Part shown: piece by piece, positions 1 through 10,326 of the stretch
How the letters are laid out: the number at the start of each line of letters is the position of its first letter
Numbering within the stretch: the first letter of the stretch is position 1
The notes under the pieces: model-generated
The model's database searches: none
Told to the model about the DNA's origin: nothing
The model's input: only the letters and a program-made list of their open reading frames with translations
Position numbers and translations under genes: made by a program
NCBI RefSeq assembly: GCF_024124765.2
Contig: NZ_JAMXSR020000002.1
Span: 3,244,001 to 3,308,000, forward strand
DNA from: Sphingomonas sp. H160509
GTDB lineage: Bacteria > Pseudomonadota > Alphaproteobacteria > Sphingomonadales > Sphingomonadaceae
Reading direction: 5' to 3'
DNA length: 64,000 nt

Positions 1-2
1 TG

Positions 3-527
3 CGCGATGCGGTGGTCGCCGGGCTCAACCTCAACATCTTCGCGCATCATGCCGACCGGGTCCGGATGGCGGCGATCGCGCAGATGGTGAACGTGTTGCA
101 GGCGATGCTGCTCACCGACGGTGCGAAGATGGTGAAGACGCCGACCTATTGGGTGTTCGACCTCTACAAGCCGTGGCAGGGCGCGACATCGCTGCCGATC
201 CAGGTGACCTCGCCCTGGTACCACAAGGACGAGGTGGCGGTACCTGCGGTCAGCGCGTCTGCGGTCCGCGACACGGCGGGGCAGGTGCATGTCGCGCTGG
301 TCAACCTCGATCCGAACCGCGCGATGCCGGTGTCGGTCGCACTCGCCGGATTGCAGGCGACGCAGGCGAGCGGGCGGATCATCACCGGCACCGCGATGGA
401 CGCGCATAACAGCTTCGACGCGCCGGATACGGTCGTGCCACAGCCGTTCACGGGCGCGCAGGTGACGGGCGGCAATCTGACACTCACGGTGCCGGCAAAG
501 TCGGTGCTGGTCCTCGATCTCCGCTGA
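3..527 (+). CDS. Alpha-L-arabinofuranosidase, GH51, C-terminal part
   Basis: Only the last 170 or so residues are in the window and the frame is open through the left edge, so the catalytic glutamates lie outside. The visible part has the GH51 C-terminal pattern: a helix ending in a TDGAKMVKTPTYWVFDLYKP-like stretch followed by a beta-sandwich rich in Val/Ala, ending KSVLVLDLR. GH51 enzymes remove L-arabinofuranosyl side chains from arabinoxylan or arabinan. Six bases separate its stop from the GH95 gene, so it belongs to the same plus-strand operon. The family call rests on this tail and on the hemicellulase neighbours. Confidence 0.82.
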   Translation, partial: RDAVVAGLNLNIFAHHADRVRMAAIAQMVNVLQAMLLTDGAKMVKTPTYWVFDLYKPWQGATSLPIQVTSPWYHKDEVAVPAVSASAVRDTAGQVHVALVNLDPNRAMPVSVALAGLQATQASGRIITGTAMDAHNSFDAPDTVVPQPFTGAQVTGGNLTLTVPAKSVLVLDLR

Positions 528-533
528 TCGGCG

Positions 534-2890
534 ATGGCCGTCGAACCCACGCGTCGCGACATGCTGGAAGGCGCAGCGGCGGTCGCCGTCGCTGCGCTTG
601 CCGGACCCGGCGCTGGACCGAGTCAGGCCTGGGCGGCGGCTTCCGCCGATGGCCCTCGGCTCTGGTATCGGCAGCCGGCTGTCGCCTGGACCGAGGCGTT
701 GCCGGTCGGCAACGGCCGGCTCGGCGCGATGGTGTTCGGCGGGACCGCCAGCGAGCGGTTGCAGCTGAACGAGGATACGCTGTGGACCGGTGGGCCGTAT
801 GATCCTGTCAACCCGGCGGCGCACGCGGCGCTGCCCGAGGTGCGGCGGTTGATCGACGCGGGCAAGTTCGCCGAGGCGCAGGCGATCGCCAATGCGCAGG
901 TCATGGGGCTGCCCAAGACGCAGATGGCGTATCAGCCGGTCGGCGACCTGATGCTGGAGATGCCCGGCGTGGCGGGGGCGGTCGGCGACTATGTCCGACA
1001 GCTCGATCTCGACGCGGCGGTCGCGACCACCAGTTTCACGATGGGCGGCACGCGGTTTCGGCGCGACGTGTTCGCGTCGCCCGGGGATCAGGTGATCGCG
1101 GTGCACCTGGTCGGCGATCGGCCGTTCGACCTGCTGGTGGGGCTCGAGTCGCCACAGCTTGGCGCGAGCGTCTCGGTCGACGGTGCGACGGTGACGCTGG
1201 CCGGGCATAATGGCGAACGGGCGGGGATTGCGGGGCGGTTGCGGTTCGCGGGCGCGCGCGCGGGTTTCGACTGTGGGTGGTGTCGTCTCGAAGGAGGGCA
1301 ACCGGCTTCGCGTCGCGGGGGCACGCACGGTCACGGTGCTGGTGGCGATGGCGACGAGCTATCGTCGGTTCGATGACGTGAGCGGCAACCCGGAAGCGGC
1401 GACGCTCGCCACGCTCGATCGCGCGAGCCGGCGCGGGGTCGAGCGGATCCGGGCGGAGACGAGCGCCGCGCACCGTGCGCTGTTCCGCCGCGTGACGCTC
1501 GATCTCGGACGTACGGCGGCGGCGGACAAGCCGACCGACGAGCGCGTCCGTGCCAACCGTGCCGGTGACGATCCGGCGCTGGCGACGCTGTATTTCGACT
1601 ATGGCCGCTATCTGCTGATCGCGTCGTCGCGACCGGGGACGCAGCCGGCGAACTTGCAGGGTATCTGGAACGACGCGATCAAGCCGCCGTGGGAGTCCAA
1701 ATACACCGTCAATATCAACACCGAGATGAACTATTGGCCGGCGGAGGCGACCGCGCTGGCCGAGTGTACCGCGCCGCTGGTGCAGATGGTCCGCGAACTG
1801 GCGATCACGGGTGAGCGCACGGCGCGGACGATGTACGGTGCGCGTGGGTGGGTGTGTCATCACAACACCGATCTGTGGCGCGCGACCGCGCCGATCGACG
1901 GGGCGCAATGGGGGCTGTGGCCGACCGGTGGCGCGTGGCTGTGCACGCATTTGTGGGATCGCTACGATTACGGGCGCGACCTCGACTATCTGCGGTCGGT
2001 CTATCCGCTGATGCGCGGCGCGGCGTTGTTCTTCCTCGATACGCTGCAGACCGATCCGGCGACCGGCGCGCTGGTGACCAATCCGTCGCTGTCGCCCGAG
2101 AACATTCATCCGGCGGGCGCATCGATCTGCGCGGGGCCGGCGATGGACATGCAGATCCTGCGCGACCTGTTCGACCAGGTCGGGCAGGCGGCGGCGTTGC
2201 TGAAGATCGATGCACGGTTTGCGGCCGAAGTGGCGGCGGCGCGCGCGCGTTTGGCGCCCGATCATATCGGCGCGCAGGGTCAGCTTCAGGAATGGCAGCG
2301 CGACTGGGACGCGGCCGCACCCGAGCCGCATCACCGCCACGTCTCGCATCTCTACGGGCTGTTCCCGAGCGACCAGATCGATCTCGACCGGACACCCGCG
2401 CTGGCACAGGCGGCGCGGCGGTCGCTCGAACTGCGCGGCGACGAATCGACCGGCTGGGCGACCGCATGGCGCGCGAACTTGTGGGCGCGGCTACGCGATG
2501 GCGACCATGCGCACCGCATCCTGGCCTTCCTGCTCGGCCCTGAGCGGACCTATCCCAATCTGTTCGACGCGCATCCGCCGTTCCAGATCGACGGTAATTT
2601 CGGCGGTACGCGGGCGATCGCCGAGATGCTGTTGCAGAGCCGGGGCGACGAGATCCTGCTGCTGCCCGCGCTGCCGAGTGCTTGGCCGACCGGGTCCGTC
2701 ACAGGGTTGCGTGCGCGGGGGGCGGTGTTCGGTCGACCTGCGCTGGCAGGGCGGCGAACTGGTCGAGACGGTGGTACGCGGTGAGATGTCGGGGCGGCGC
2801 GTGATCCGGCTCGGCACGCGGCGGGTCGAGGTCGTGCTGACCCCGGGGAAAGCGGTGAGACTTCGCGGCAACGCTCTCGCGCGCGCTTGA
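534..2890 (+). CDS. Alpha-L-fucosidase-like glycosidase, GH95, two frame breaks
   Basis: About 784 residues after correction. The N-terminus carries a twin-arginine signal (TRRDML, then an Ala-rich hydrophobic stretch), so export is probably by Tat. GH95 landmarks are present: [12 protein letters not shown] near the start, [19 protein letters not shown] with the likely acid Glu, and QIDGNFGGT with the Asp. The family cleaves alpha-1,2-fucosyl or L-galactosyl groups, for example on xyloglucan. The frame shifts by +1 at the GGG of 1250-1252 and again around the six-G run 2717-2722. Deleting one base at each restores RLRFAARARV and VDLRWQGG. The breaks look like sequencing errors, but a true pseudogene cannot be excluded from this sequence alone. 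Confidence 0.85.
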
Positions 2891-2903
2891 ACAACAAAAG
2901 GGG

Positions 2904-3968
2904 ATGTCCGTGAACAAGCTTCTCGTCGCACTCGGCACTGCGTTGATGCTGTCGACCGGACCCGCTCCGGCGCAGGTCAAGACGCCAGGACCGCCGCCGG
3001 TTGCCGGTGCGAAGCCGGTGACGATCGAGCGGATCACCGTCCACTCGCCCGCGATCGAAGGCAATCTCGAAGGCGAGAGCCCGGACCGCGCGGTGCTGGT
3101 GGTCCTGCCGCCAAGCTATCGCGCCAACCCGACGCGGCGCTTTCCGGTGGTCTACGCCCTCCACGGCTATTCGATCGGCGCGGAGCAGTGGATCGGCGAG
3201 ATCCACGTGCCGCAGACGATCGAGGGTGCGTTCGCGAAGGGCGCACGTGAGATGATCGTCGTGATCCCCGACAGCAAGACCGCGCATAATGGGTCCTTCT
3301 ATTCGAGTTCGGTAACGGTCGGCGATTTCGAGACGTTCGTCGCGCGCGACCTCGTCGGCTATGTCGATGGCCATTACCGGACGATCGCGGACCGCCGCAG
3401 CCGCGGGCTCACGGGGCATTCGATGGGCGGCTACGGCACCGCGCGGATCGGCATGAAGCATCCCGAAACATTCGGTGCGCTCTACATGATGAGCCCGTGC
3501 TGCCTCTCGACGCGCGCGCTCGGCACACCCGATGCGGCAACCGAGACGGCGATCCGCGCGCTGCGGTCGCCCGCGGACAGCGCGACCTTGTCATGGGGGC
3601 AGCGCGCGCAACTCGCGACGGCCGCGGCATGGTCGCCCAACCCCAAGGCGCCGCCGCTGTATCTCGACCTGCCGGTCAAGGACGGCGTGGCGCAACCCGA
3701 CGTGCTGGCGCGCTGGGCGGCCAATGCGCCGCTGGCGATGCTCGACCAATATGTCGGCAATCTGCGGCGCTATGCGGCGATCGGGATCGACGTCGGCGAC
3801 CGCGACGGGCTGAAGGACGATGCCGGCAAGCTTCACGCCGCGCTCGACAGCTACGGGATCGCGAACAGCTTCGAGGTGTATCCGGGCGATCATACCAGCG
3901 GCGTCGCCGGGCGCGTGCAGGACACGATGATGCCGTTCTTCTCGCGCGCGCTGGCGTTCGGCAAATGA
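2904..3968 (+). CDS. Secreted alpha/beta-hydrolase esterase (esterase D / feruloyl esterase type)
   Basis: 354 residues with an N-terminal signal peptide ending around PAPAQ. The nucleophile motif GHSMGG is present, as is a late His in YPGDHTSG. PVVYALHGY is the typical oxyanion-side strand of the CE1 / esterase D fold. It probably removes acyl groups such as ferulate or acetate from hemicellulose side chains, which fits its position between GH95 and GH43. An in-frame GTG at 2910 has a better distance (6 nt) to the AAAGGGG ribosome site than the ATG at 2904, so translation may begin there. The frame is intact. The substrate is inferred from context only. Confidence 0.8.
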   Translation: MSVNKLLVALGTALMLSTGPAPAQVKTPGPPPVAGAKPVTIERITVHSPAIEGNLEGESPDRAVLVVLPPSYRANPTRRFPVVYALHGYSIGAEQWIGEIHVPQTIEGAFAKGAREMIVVIPDSKTAHNGSFYSSSVTVGDFETFVARDLVGYVDGHYRTIADRRSRGLTGHSMGGYGTARIGMKHPETFGALYMMSPCCLSTRALGTPDAATETAIRALRSPADSATLSWGQRAQLATAAAWSPNPKAPPLYLDLPVKDGVAQPDVLARWAANAPLAMLDQYVGNLRRYAAIGIDVGDRDGLKDDAGKLHAALDSYGIANSFEVYPGDHTSGVAGRVQDTMMPFFSRALAFGK

Positions 3969-5531
3969 GGGTCGCGGTGGCGGTCGCGCTGGGGCTGCTG
4001 GCGACCGCCGCGTCCGCACAGGTGTGGCGATCGGACCAGGGCGACGGGAGCTTCCGCAATCCGGTGCTGTTCGCGGATTATCCCGATCCCGACATCATTC
4101 GGGTCGGCAGCGACTATTATTTCGCGACGACGACGTTCGCGAACACGCCCGGCATCACGATCCTGCACAGCCGCGACCTGATCAACTGGATGCTCGCGTC
4201 GCACCTCGTCGCTCGGCTGGAGGGCAAGCCCGAATACGACCTGAGGGGGCGGCAACGCGTACCGGCACGGGCTGTATGCGTCGTCCTTGCGCTACCACGC
4301 CGGCACCTATTATCTCGCCAATACGCCGGTCGGTCAGAAGACGCGGATCTGGTACGCGAAGGACGTGCGCGGGCCGTGGCGCTATCACGAACTGGAGCGC
4401 GAGGCGTTCGATCCGGGGCTGTTCATCGAGCCGGACGGGCGCGCGTACCTGGCGACCGCGAGCACCGCGGACGGCACGATCACGCTGCTGACGCTCGACA
4501 AGGACTTGGCGCACGTCACCGCGTCGCAGAAAGTGCATTACATCAAGGGCGCCGAGGGGTCGAAGATCATCCGGCGCGGTGCGTATTACTACCTCTTCAA
4601 CGCGCTGCCGCCGCGGCTGGGGCTGACCGTGTCGCGGTCGCACAGCCTGTTCGGGCCGTGGGAAACGCGCGACCAGATCGACGACAAGACCGGCGGGCAC
4701 CAAGGCGCGCTGGTCGACCTGCCAGATGGCCGCTGGTTCGGCTTCGTGATGGAGGATAGCGGCGCGATCGGGCGCATGACGAACCTCAGCCCGGTATTCT
4801 GGCAAGACGACTGGCCGGTATGGGGCACGCGTGAGGCGCCCGGTCGCGTGCCGCGGCGTGCGGCGAAACCGATCCTGGGTGGGGCCTTCGCGGAGCCGGC
4901 GACGTCGGACGATTTCGGGAAGCCGACGCTCGGGTTGCAGTGGCAGTGGAACCACAATCCCGAGCCTTCGCGCTGGTCGTTGAGCGAGCGGCCGGGTTGG
5001 TTGCGGCTGAAGCCGACGGTCGCCACCGGGTTCTGGAGCGCGCGCAATACGCTCGTGCAGAAGGGGCAGGGGCCAGCGAGCCGGGCCGAGGTGAAGCTCG
5101 ACATCCGCCATCTGGCAACGGGGGATCGCTGCGGGTTCGGGACGTTCGGGCAGTTCAGTGGGAACTTGACGGTGCAGGGCGCGGCAGGCGGCAAGGCGAC
5201 GCTGGCGATGGAGGTGACCGAAGACACGCTCGCCGGTGCCCGAACCGAGGTTCGCGCCACCGCGCCGTTGCCGCGAGCCGAGGCGCTGTGGTTGCGGACG
5301 GACATGGACTTTACGACCGACCGTGCGCGCGTGGCGTATAGTGTGGACGGACGGCGCTGGACCGGGCTGGGCGGCGACTTCCCGCTCGCGTTCGCGTGGC
5401 GGACGGGGACGTTCCAGGGTGAGCAGCTTGCGGTGTTCTGCTACACGCCGACGGCGAGTGGCGGGTGGCTGGATGTCGACCGGTTCACGCTTTCTGCGTT
5501 GCCGCCGGGTAGGCCGGAGCGGGTGCACTAG
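3965..5531 (+). CDS. Beta-xylosidase / alpha-arabinofuranosidase, GH43, one frame break
   Basis: About 521 residues after correction. It starts ATGA-overlapped with the esterase stop, so the two are translationally coupled. A signal peptide (AVALGLLATAASAQ) precedes the GH43 five-blade propeller. The general base Asp is in YPDPDIIRVG, and SRDLINW and FDPGLFIEPDGRAYL follow. From about residue 305 there is a concanavalin-like C-terminal module of the DUF1349/GH43_C2 type, usual in GH43 xylosidases. The frame breaks at the G5 run 4245-4249. One G fewer gives YDLRGGNAYRHGLYA and joins the halves. The product likely trims xylosyl or arabinosyl ends in the periplasm. Confidence 0.86.
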
Positions 5532-5568
5532 GACTAAGTGACCAACGTACCGACCACGCCCAACCTTC

Positions 5569-5650
5569 CGTCATCCTGACGAAAGTCAGGATCCAGAGCC
5601 ACAAGGGGTTCCGTCCGTTACTCTAGGTCCTGACTTTCGTCAGGATGACG
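5569..5650. repeat. Perfect 23-bp inverted repeat between convergent genes
   Basis: The arms 5569-5591 and 5628-5650 are exact reverse complements (core CATCCTGACGAAAGTCAGGA), separated by 36 bases. It lies between the converging GH43 and GH27 genes, where a hairpin could stop transcription from both sides. It is one of several palindrome families in this window, and the only copy of its type seen here. Confidence 0.85.
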
Positions 5651-5685
5651 ACGTGGGCGGATCGACCTTGTGGCTCAAACCATCG

Positions 5686-7590
5686 CTATTTTAGCAACGC
5701 AGCGTCCGCCCAAGTCGCAGGTTGCGGCGCCCCGGCATTCGCCGCACCACTCCCCCGCGCCACCAGCTCGACGATCCGTACGCCCGTCACCTTCGCCTCC
5801 AGCGGTACCGCTGCCTCACCAAACCCCATCGGCTGCGACTTCGCGAGGAGGCGACCGTCGCCCCAGACCTCGAACACCGTCGTGCCCGATCGCGGCTGGC
5901 CGGAATCGTTGATGCCGACCTTGGCGGCAAACCTTGCGTAACCCTGGTTGCGGACTTCGAGGCGGGAGTTTGCGAGCACGCCGATCCCGGTGTCGAAGTC
6001 GGTGCCGGCCACCCGCAACAGCTTGCCGTATGGCGCGCGGTCGGCTTCGGCGCCGCCCCAGCCGCCATATTGCGGGTGCTCGCCACTGCCGCGGGTGCCC
6101 GTCCACGGCGTGATCGACTGGTAGATCGTCGGATCCGGCTGCGGCACGACTACGCCATCGGTCGCCGGATTGACGCGGCCGGTCTGCTCCGAAAGGTATA
6201 GTCCGTCGGGCAACCGCCGCGTGCCGGTCGCGCGGAAGATCAGCGTCTCGTGCGGCGCCAGCGTCACCGCGATCTCCTTGCGGAAACTCTGCTCCTTCTT
6301 GGTCCAGAGGTCCTTCAGGCTCACGTCGGCGGTCGGCAGCATCTTGAGCTGCTCGGCGGTCAGCACCGCCTTGGCGGGCGACGCGGTGCGGTTGAATAGT
6401 GCGACGCCCTTGCTGCCGTCCGCGAGCGTTTTCACGAAGGTCTGCACTTCCGACGAGTCATACGCGAGCACCGCCTGGTTGCCCGCCGCATCCTGGTTCA
6501 GCGCGACGATGTCCGCGTTGCCGAAGATCGCGAGCAGGTCCAGCGTCAGTTTCCGGAGATCGTAGCCGATGATCAGCGGCGCATTGAGCATCGCCCATAA
6601 CGCGAAGTGCGAGCGTGCCTCCGCGCTGTGCGCCGCGTCGAAATCGCCGGTGCCGACGAACAGCATGTCGGGGTCGTTCCACGATCCCGGATGCGCGTAG
6701 AGCGCGCGGTGCGTGACGGTGTCGAGGTTGGTCAGCATCCGCGACCAGACCGGCTGGATGTCGTCGCTGGTGCGCGATGTGTTGCCGACGTCCTTGCCCC
6801 ACGCACGCACGTCACCCGCGCCCCAAAGGCACAGCGAATAGACGTACGGCCGGTCGCCCGCGTGCGTGTGCAGCGCGGTGTGGACCTGTTCGTAGAGGCG
6901 GCGGATGCCGGCGATGTCGGTTCCGCCGAGCGACTGCATGTCGACCAGCGGTGTCAGCGCGCGGTACAGGCCGGACTTCACGCGCGGTGCGTCCACCGGC
7001 AGGCCGCGCGCGCCGCAGCCGTCGACCTTCAGGAAATCGAAGTTCCATTCGGCGAAGAACAGCCGGATGTCCTGGTCGACATGACCGTACAGCCCGACCT
7101 CGCGCTCGGCGACGCTGCCCTCGGGCTGGTTCTTGAAATCCGGGGTGTAGATCTGGCCGCAGGTATTGCGGCCGATGTCCGAATAGATGCCGACCTTGAG
7201 ACCCATCGCGTGGAGGCGGTCGGTGAACGGGCGGAAGCTCGTGTCCGCGCCGGTCGCGGCGGACGGGAAGTGGCTGGTGCGGATCAGCAGCCGGCCGTCG
7301 GGCTGGCGACGCTTCAGCCACCAGCCATCGTCGATATTGACGTAGCGATAGCCGATGTCGCGCAACTTGGTGTCGATCAGCGCCTGCGCCGAGGCGAGCA
7401 CCTTCTCCTCGTCGACGTCGCTGTTGAAGGCATTCCACGAACTCCAGCCCATCGGCGGCACGGCTGCGGAGCCATCGGTATTGGCGCTCCATTTGCCGGT
7501 CGGGGTCAGCGGATCCGCCAGTGCCGCGATCGGCGTGCAGAGCGCGACCAGCGCGGTGCCGAGCGTCGCGAGTGTCCGGATGCGGCTCAC
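5686..7590 (-). CDS. Alpha-galactosidase, GH27, with C-terminal NPCBM-like domain
   Basis: 634 residues, intact. A signal peptide (to about residue 25, ALADP) leads into the GH27 barrel. PPMGWSSWNAF, YRYVNIDDGWW, the nucleophile Asp in FLKVDGCG and the acid/base Asp in WNDPDMLFVG are all present. After the barrel and the beta-sandwich, residues of roughly 480-634 look like an NPCBM/NEW2 carbohydrate-binding module. The start is GTG at 7590, overlapping the GH3 stop (GTGA). It would remove terminal alpha-galactosyl residues from xyloglucan or galactomannan fragments and is the last gene of the minus-strand operon. Confidence 0.9.
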   Translation of the reverse strand: MSRIRTLATLGTALVALCTPIAALADPLTPTGKWSANTDGSAAVPPMGWSSWNAFNSDVDEEKVLASAQALIDTKLRDIGYRYVNIDDGWWLKRRQPDGRLLIRTSHFPSAATGADTSFRPFTDRLHAMGLKVGIYSDIGRNTCGQIYTPDFKNQPEGSVAEREVGLYGHVDQDIRLFFAEWNFDFLKVDGCGARGLPVDAPRVKSGLYRALTPLVDMQSLGGTDIAGIRRLYEQVHTALHTHAGDRPYVYSLCLWGAGDVRAWGKDVGNTSRTSDDIQPVWSRMLTNLDTVTHRALYAHPGSWNDPDMLFVGTGDFDAAHSAEARSHFALWAMLNAPLIIGYDLRKLTLDLLAIFGNADIVALNQDAAGNQAVLAYDSSEVQTFVKTLADGSKGVALFNRTASPAKAVLTAEQLKMLPTADVSLKDLWTKKEQSFRKEIAVTLAPHETLIFRATGTRRLPDGLYLSEQTGRVNPATDGVVVPQPDPTIYQSITPWTGTRGSGEHPQYGGWGGAEADRAPYGKLLRVAGTDFDTGIGVLANSRLEVRNQGYARFAAKVGINDSGQPRSGTTVFEVWGDGRLLAKSQPMGFGEAAVPLEAKVTGVRIVELVARGSGAANAGAPQPATWADAALLK

Positions 7591-10262
7591 TTCGGCAGCT
7601 CCGCCGACTGGCGCGCGGTGAAGCTGGCGGTCTGCCCTGCGACGCCCGTGCCGGGCTGTCCGGCTCCGACCGTCACGCGGTAGGTGCCGGGGGCGACCGA
7701 ACGTGCACCGTCCAACGCCACCGAGCTGAGATCGCGCGGCGACAGGTCGAACGTCAAACTGCGCGCTTCGCCGGGGCGGAGTGCGACGCGTTGGAACCCG
7801 CGCAGCGCGAGCCGCGGGGTGCCTGGCCGGTCGGGGAAGTCGAGATAGAGTTGCGCGACCTCTTCGCCCGGTCGATCGCCCTGGTTGGTCAGTCTCGTGG
7901 TGACGCGCAGGCCGTTCTCGGCACCGCCGCGGGCGGGCGTGACGGTCAGCGGCGCATAGCCGAACTTGGTGTAGCTGAGCCCGTGGCCGAACGGATAGAC
8001 CGGCGTGCCCGCGAAGTAGCGATAGGTGCGGCCCTTCATCGCATAGTCGCCGAACGGCGGCAGGTCGCCGACGCTACGATAGAAGGTGAGCGGCAGGCGG
8101 CCCGACGGGTTTGTGCGTCCGGTCAGGATGTTCGCCGCAGCGGTCCCACCGGTTTCGCCCGGATACCAGGCCTCCAGCACGGCCGCGGCGTTGTCCTTCG
8201 CCCAGGCGAGGTTGATCGGGCTGCCGTTCATCGTCACGAGCACGATCGGCTTGCCGGTGGCCTTGGCCTGTTCGAGCATCGCGATCTGGTCCGCGGGCAG
8301 GTCTAGCGTCGTCTTGTCGCCGCCCGAGAAGCCCGGCACCGTCACGCCAGTTTCCTCGGCTTCCAGGTCGGAGGTGAGGCCGACGACCGCAACTAGCACG
8401 TCGGCGGCGGCGGCGGCGCGACGAAGCTCGGCGGACGGCGCATCCGATACGCGCTTCCACACCAGGTCGATGCCGCTGCCCTCGGCGCGGATCGCATAAC
8501 GCCTGCCGCCTTCGAGTTTCAGTGTCGTCATGCCGGGCAGGTCGTTCCAGCGGGTCTTGCGCCGGTCGGAGATCATCTTGCCGTCGAGTGTCAGCGTGCC
8601 GCCCGATCCCGACAGGCCGACGCGGTAGGTGCCGCTTTCCGGGGGCACGAGAAAGCCGGTCCATTCGGTGCGGTGGACGTCGGTGACGCGTGCGAGATCG
8701 AGGTTGCGATCGCCGACATCGGGCTCGATGCGCGTGACCACCGGCTGCGCCTGGTACTTGGCGGCGGCGACGAGCTTCTCGCGCGCGCCGCTGGCATATT
8801 GCGCGGGCATCGGCGTGGTCGGATTATAGTAGCGCGCGAGCAGGCCGGGCTTGCCGTCGGGCGTGAGCAGCGCGGACGTTGGCACACGGTCGCCGTCCGT
8901 GACGGACTCGCCGAACGGCACGAGCGTGACCTGGCTCGCACCGAGCGCGGTCTTCAGCCCCTCCAGCACCGATACCGGCTGGCCCGACAGCGGCGACGAG
9001 TAATTCCCACGCAACACGCGCGTCGCATCGCCGAGCGGGCCGATCACGGCGAGCTTCACGCCGGGTTTGAGCGGCAGAATGCCGTCGTTCTTGAGCAGCA
9101 CCATCGATCGCTCAGCCGCGGCCAGCGCCAGTCGCCGATGCTCGGGGGCGCCGACGACGCTGGTCGGCAACGCCTTGGGGGCGCCGGCAAGTCCGGGCAG
9201 GTCGCCGTTGCGGTACCGCGCTGTGAATAGGCGGACGAGGCTCTGGTCGACGTCCGCCTCGGTGATCAGGTCGCGGTTCAGCGCCTCGCGGTACCGGGTA
9301 TCCAGGCCCGCGGTATCGCCCAGCGTCTCGCCGTTGCATTCGTTGTCGACGCCCGCGCGCATCGCGGCGGCGACCGCGGCGGCGCTGTCGGGGGCGTATT
9401 TATGGTTGTCGGCGATGTCCTTCACCGCGTCGCAATCGGACACGACATAGCCCTTGAAGCCCCACGCTCCGCGTAAGTGTTCCTTGAGCAACAGGTCGCT
9501 GGCGCAGGCCGGCTGGCCGTCGATGCGGTTATACGCGCACATCACCGACCCTGCGTGCCCGTCGACCAGCGCCGCACGGAAGGCGGGGAGGTAGGTGTCC
9601 TCCAGGTCGTGCGCGGAGATGTAGACGTTGGCCTGGTGGCGCGTGCCCTCCGGGCCGCTGTGCACCGCGAAGTGCTTGGGCGTGGCGATCACCTGCGGGC
9701 GATCGGGGTTGGGGCCCTGCATCCCGGTCACGAACGCGACGCCCATCGTCGCGGTCAAGAACGGATCCCTCGCCGTACGTCTCCTGCCCGCGGCCCCAGC
9801 GCGGATCGCGGAAGATGTTGATGTTGGGCGACCACGTGTCGAGCCCGGTGCCGATATGCCCGTTCCTGCCGCTCTCGCGGCCGAGCGTGTGCAGCCCGCG
9901 CACCTCCTGACTGATCGCCCCCGCGACGTCATGGACGATCGGCGCGTCGAAGCTTGCGGCGAGGCCGATCGGCTCGGGAAAATTGGTGGTCGCGAGCGGC
10001 CCCAGCGCGCCGTGCAGCGACTCGGTCCACCAGTTGTACGCGGGCACGCGGAGCCGCGGGATCGCGGGCGCGACGTTGAGCAACTGCGGCAGTTTCTCGT
10101 CGAGTGTCATCCGCGACACCATCGTCCGCGCCATCTGCTCGGCGGGGTCGGCCGCTGTCCGCTGGCTCGGCGCAGCGGCGGGCCTCGCGCGCGATCGCGG
10201 GGGAGACTGCGAGAGCGAGCCCGGCCGTCGCCAGGGCTTTCGCCCCTCATGGTCATGCGCAT
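7587..10262 (-). CDS. Beta-xylosidase/beta-glucosidase, GH3 with PA14 insert, three frame breaks
   Basis: About 890 residues after correction. The N-terminal domain has YNWWTESLHG, the version typical of GH3 beta-xylosidases, and the nucleophile Asp is in YVVSDCDAV. A PA14 domain is inserted in the second domain at about residues 490-620 (LLARYYNP...GTYRVGLSGSG). A fibronectin-like domain ends the protein. The frame is lost at plus-strand CCC 9767-9769; one base fewer gives GQETYGEDPFLTAT. Two more breaks lie in the leader, at C4 10243-10246 and near G5 10199-10203. Correcting them gives a normal signal peptide (KALATAGLALAVSPA) starting from the ATG at 10262. It cleaves non-reducing beta-xylosyl or glucosyl ends. 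Confidence 0.86.
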
Positions 10263-10326
10263 CGTCAGTCTCTCCCGTTGCGGCGCGCGTTGGCGGCCGT
10301 TCTTGTTCTTCGCACCCGTTCGGGGC

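Noticed and set aside
1036..2349. Long minus-strand ORF (437 codons) opposite GH95
   Set aside because: Arg-rich, without recognisable motifs, and antisense to well-conserved GH95 sequence; it is a shadow of GC-rich codons.
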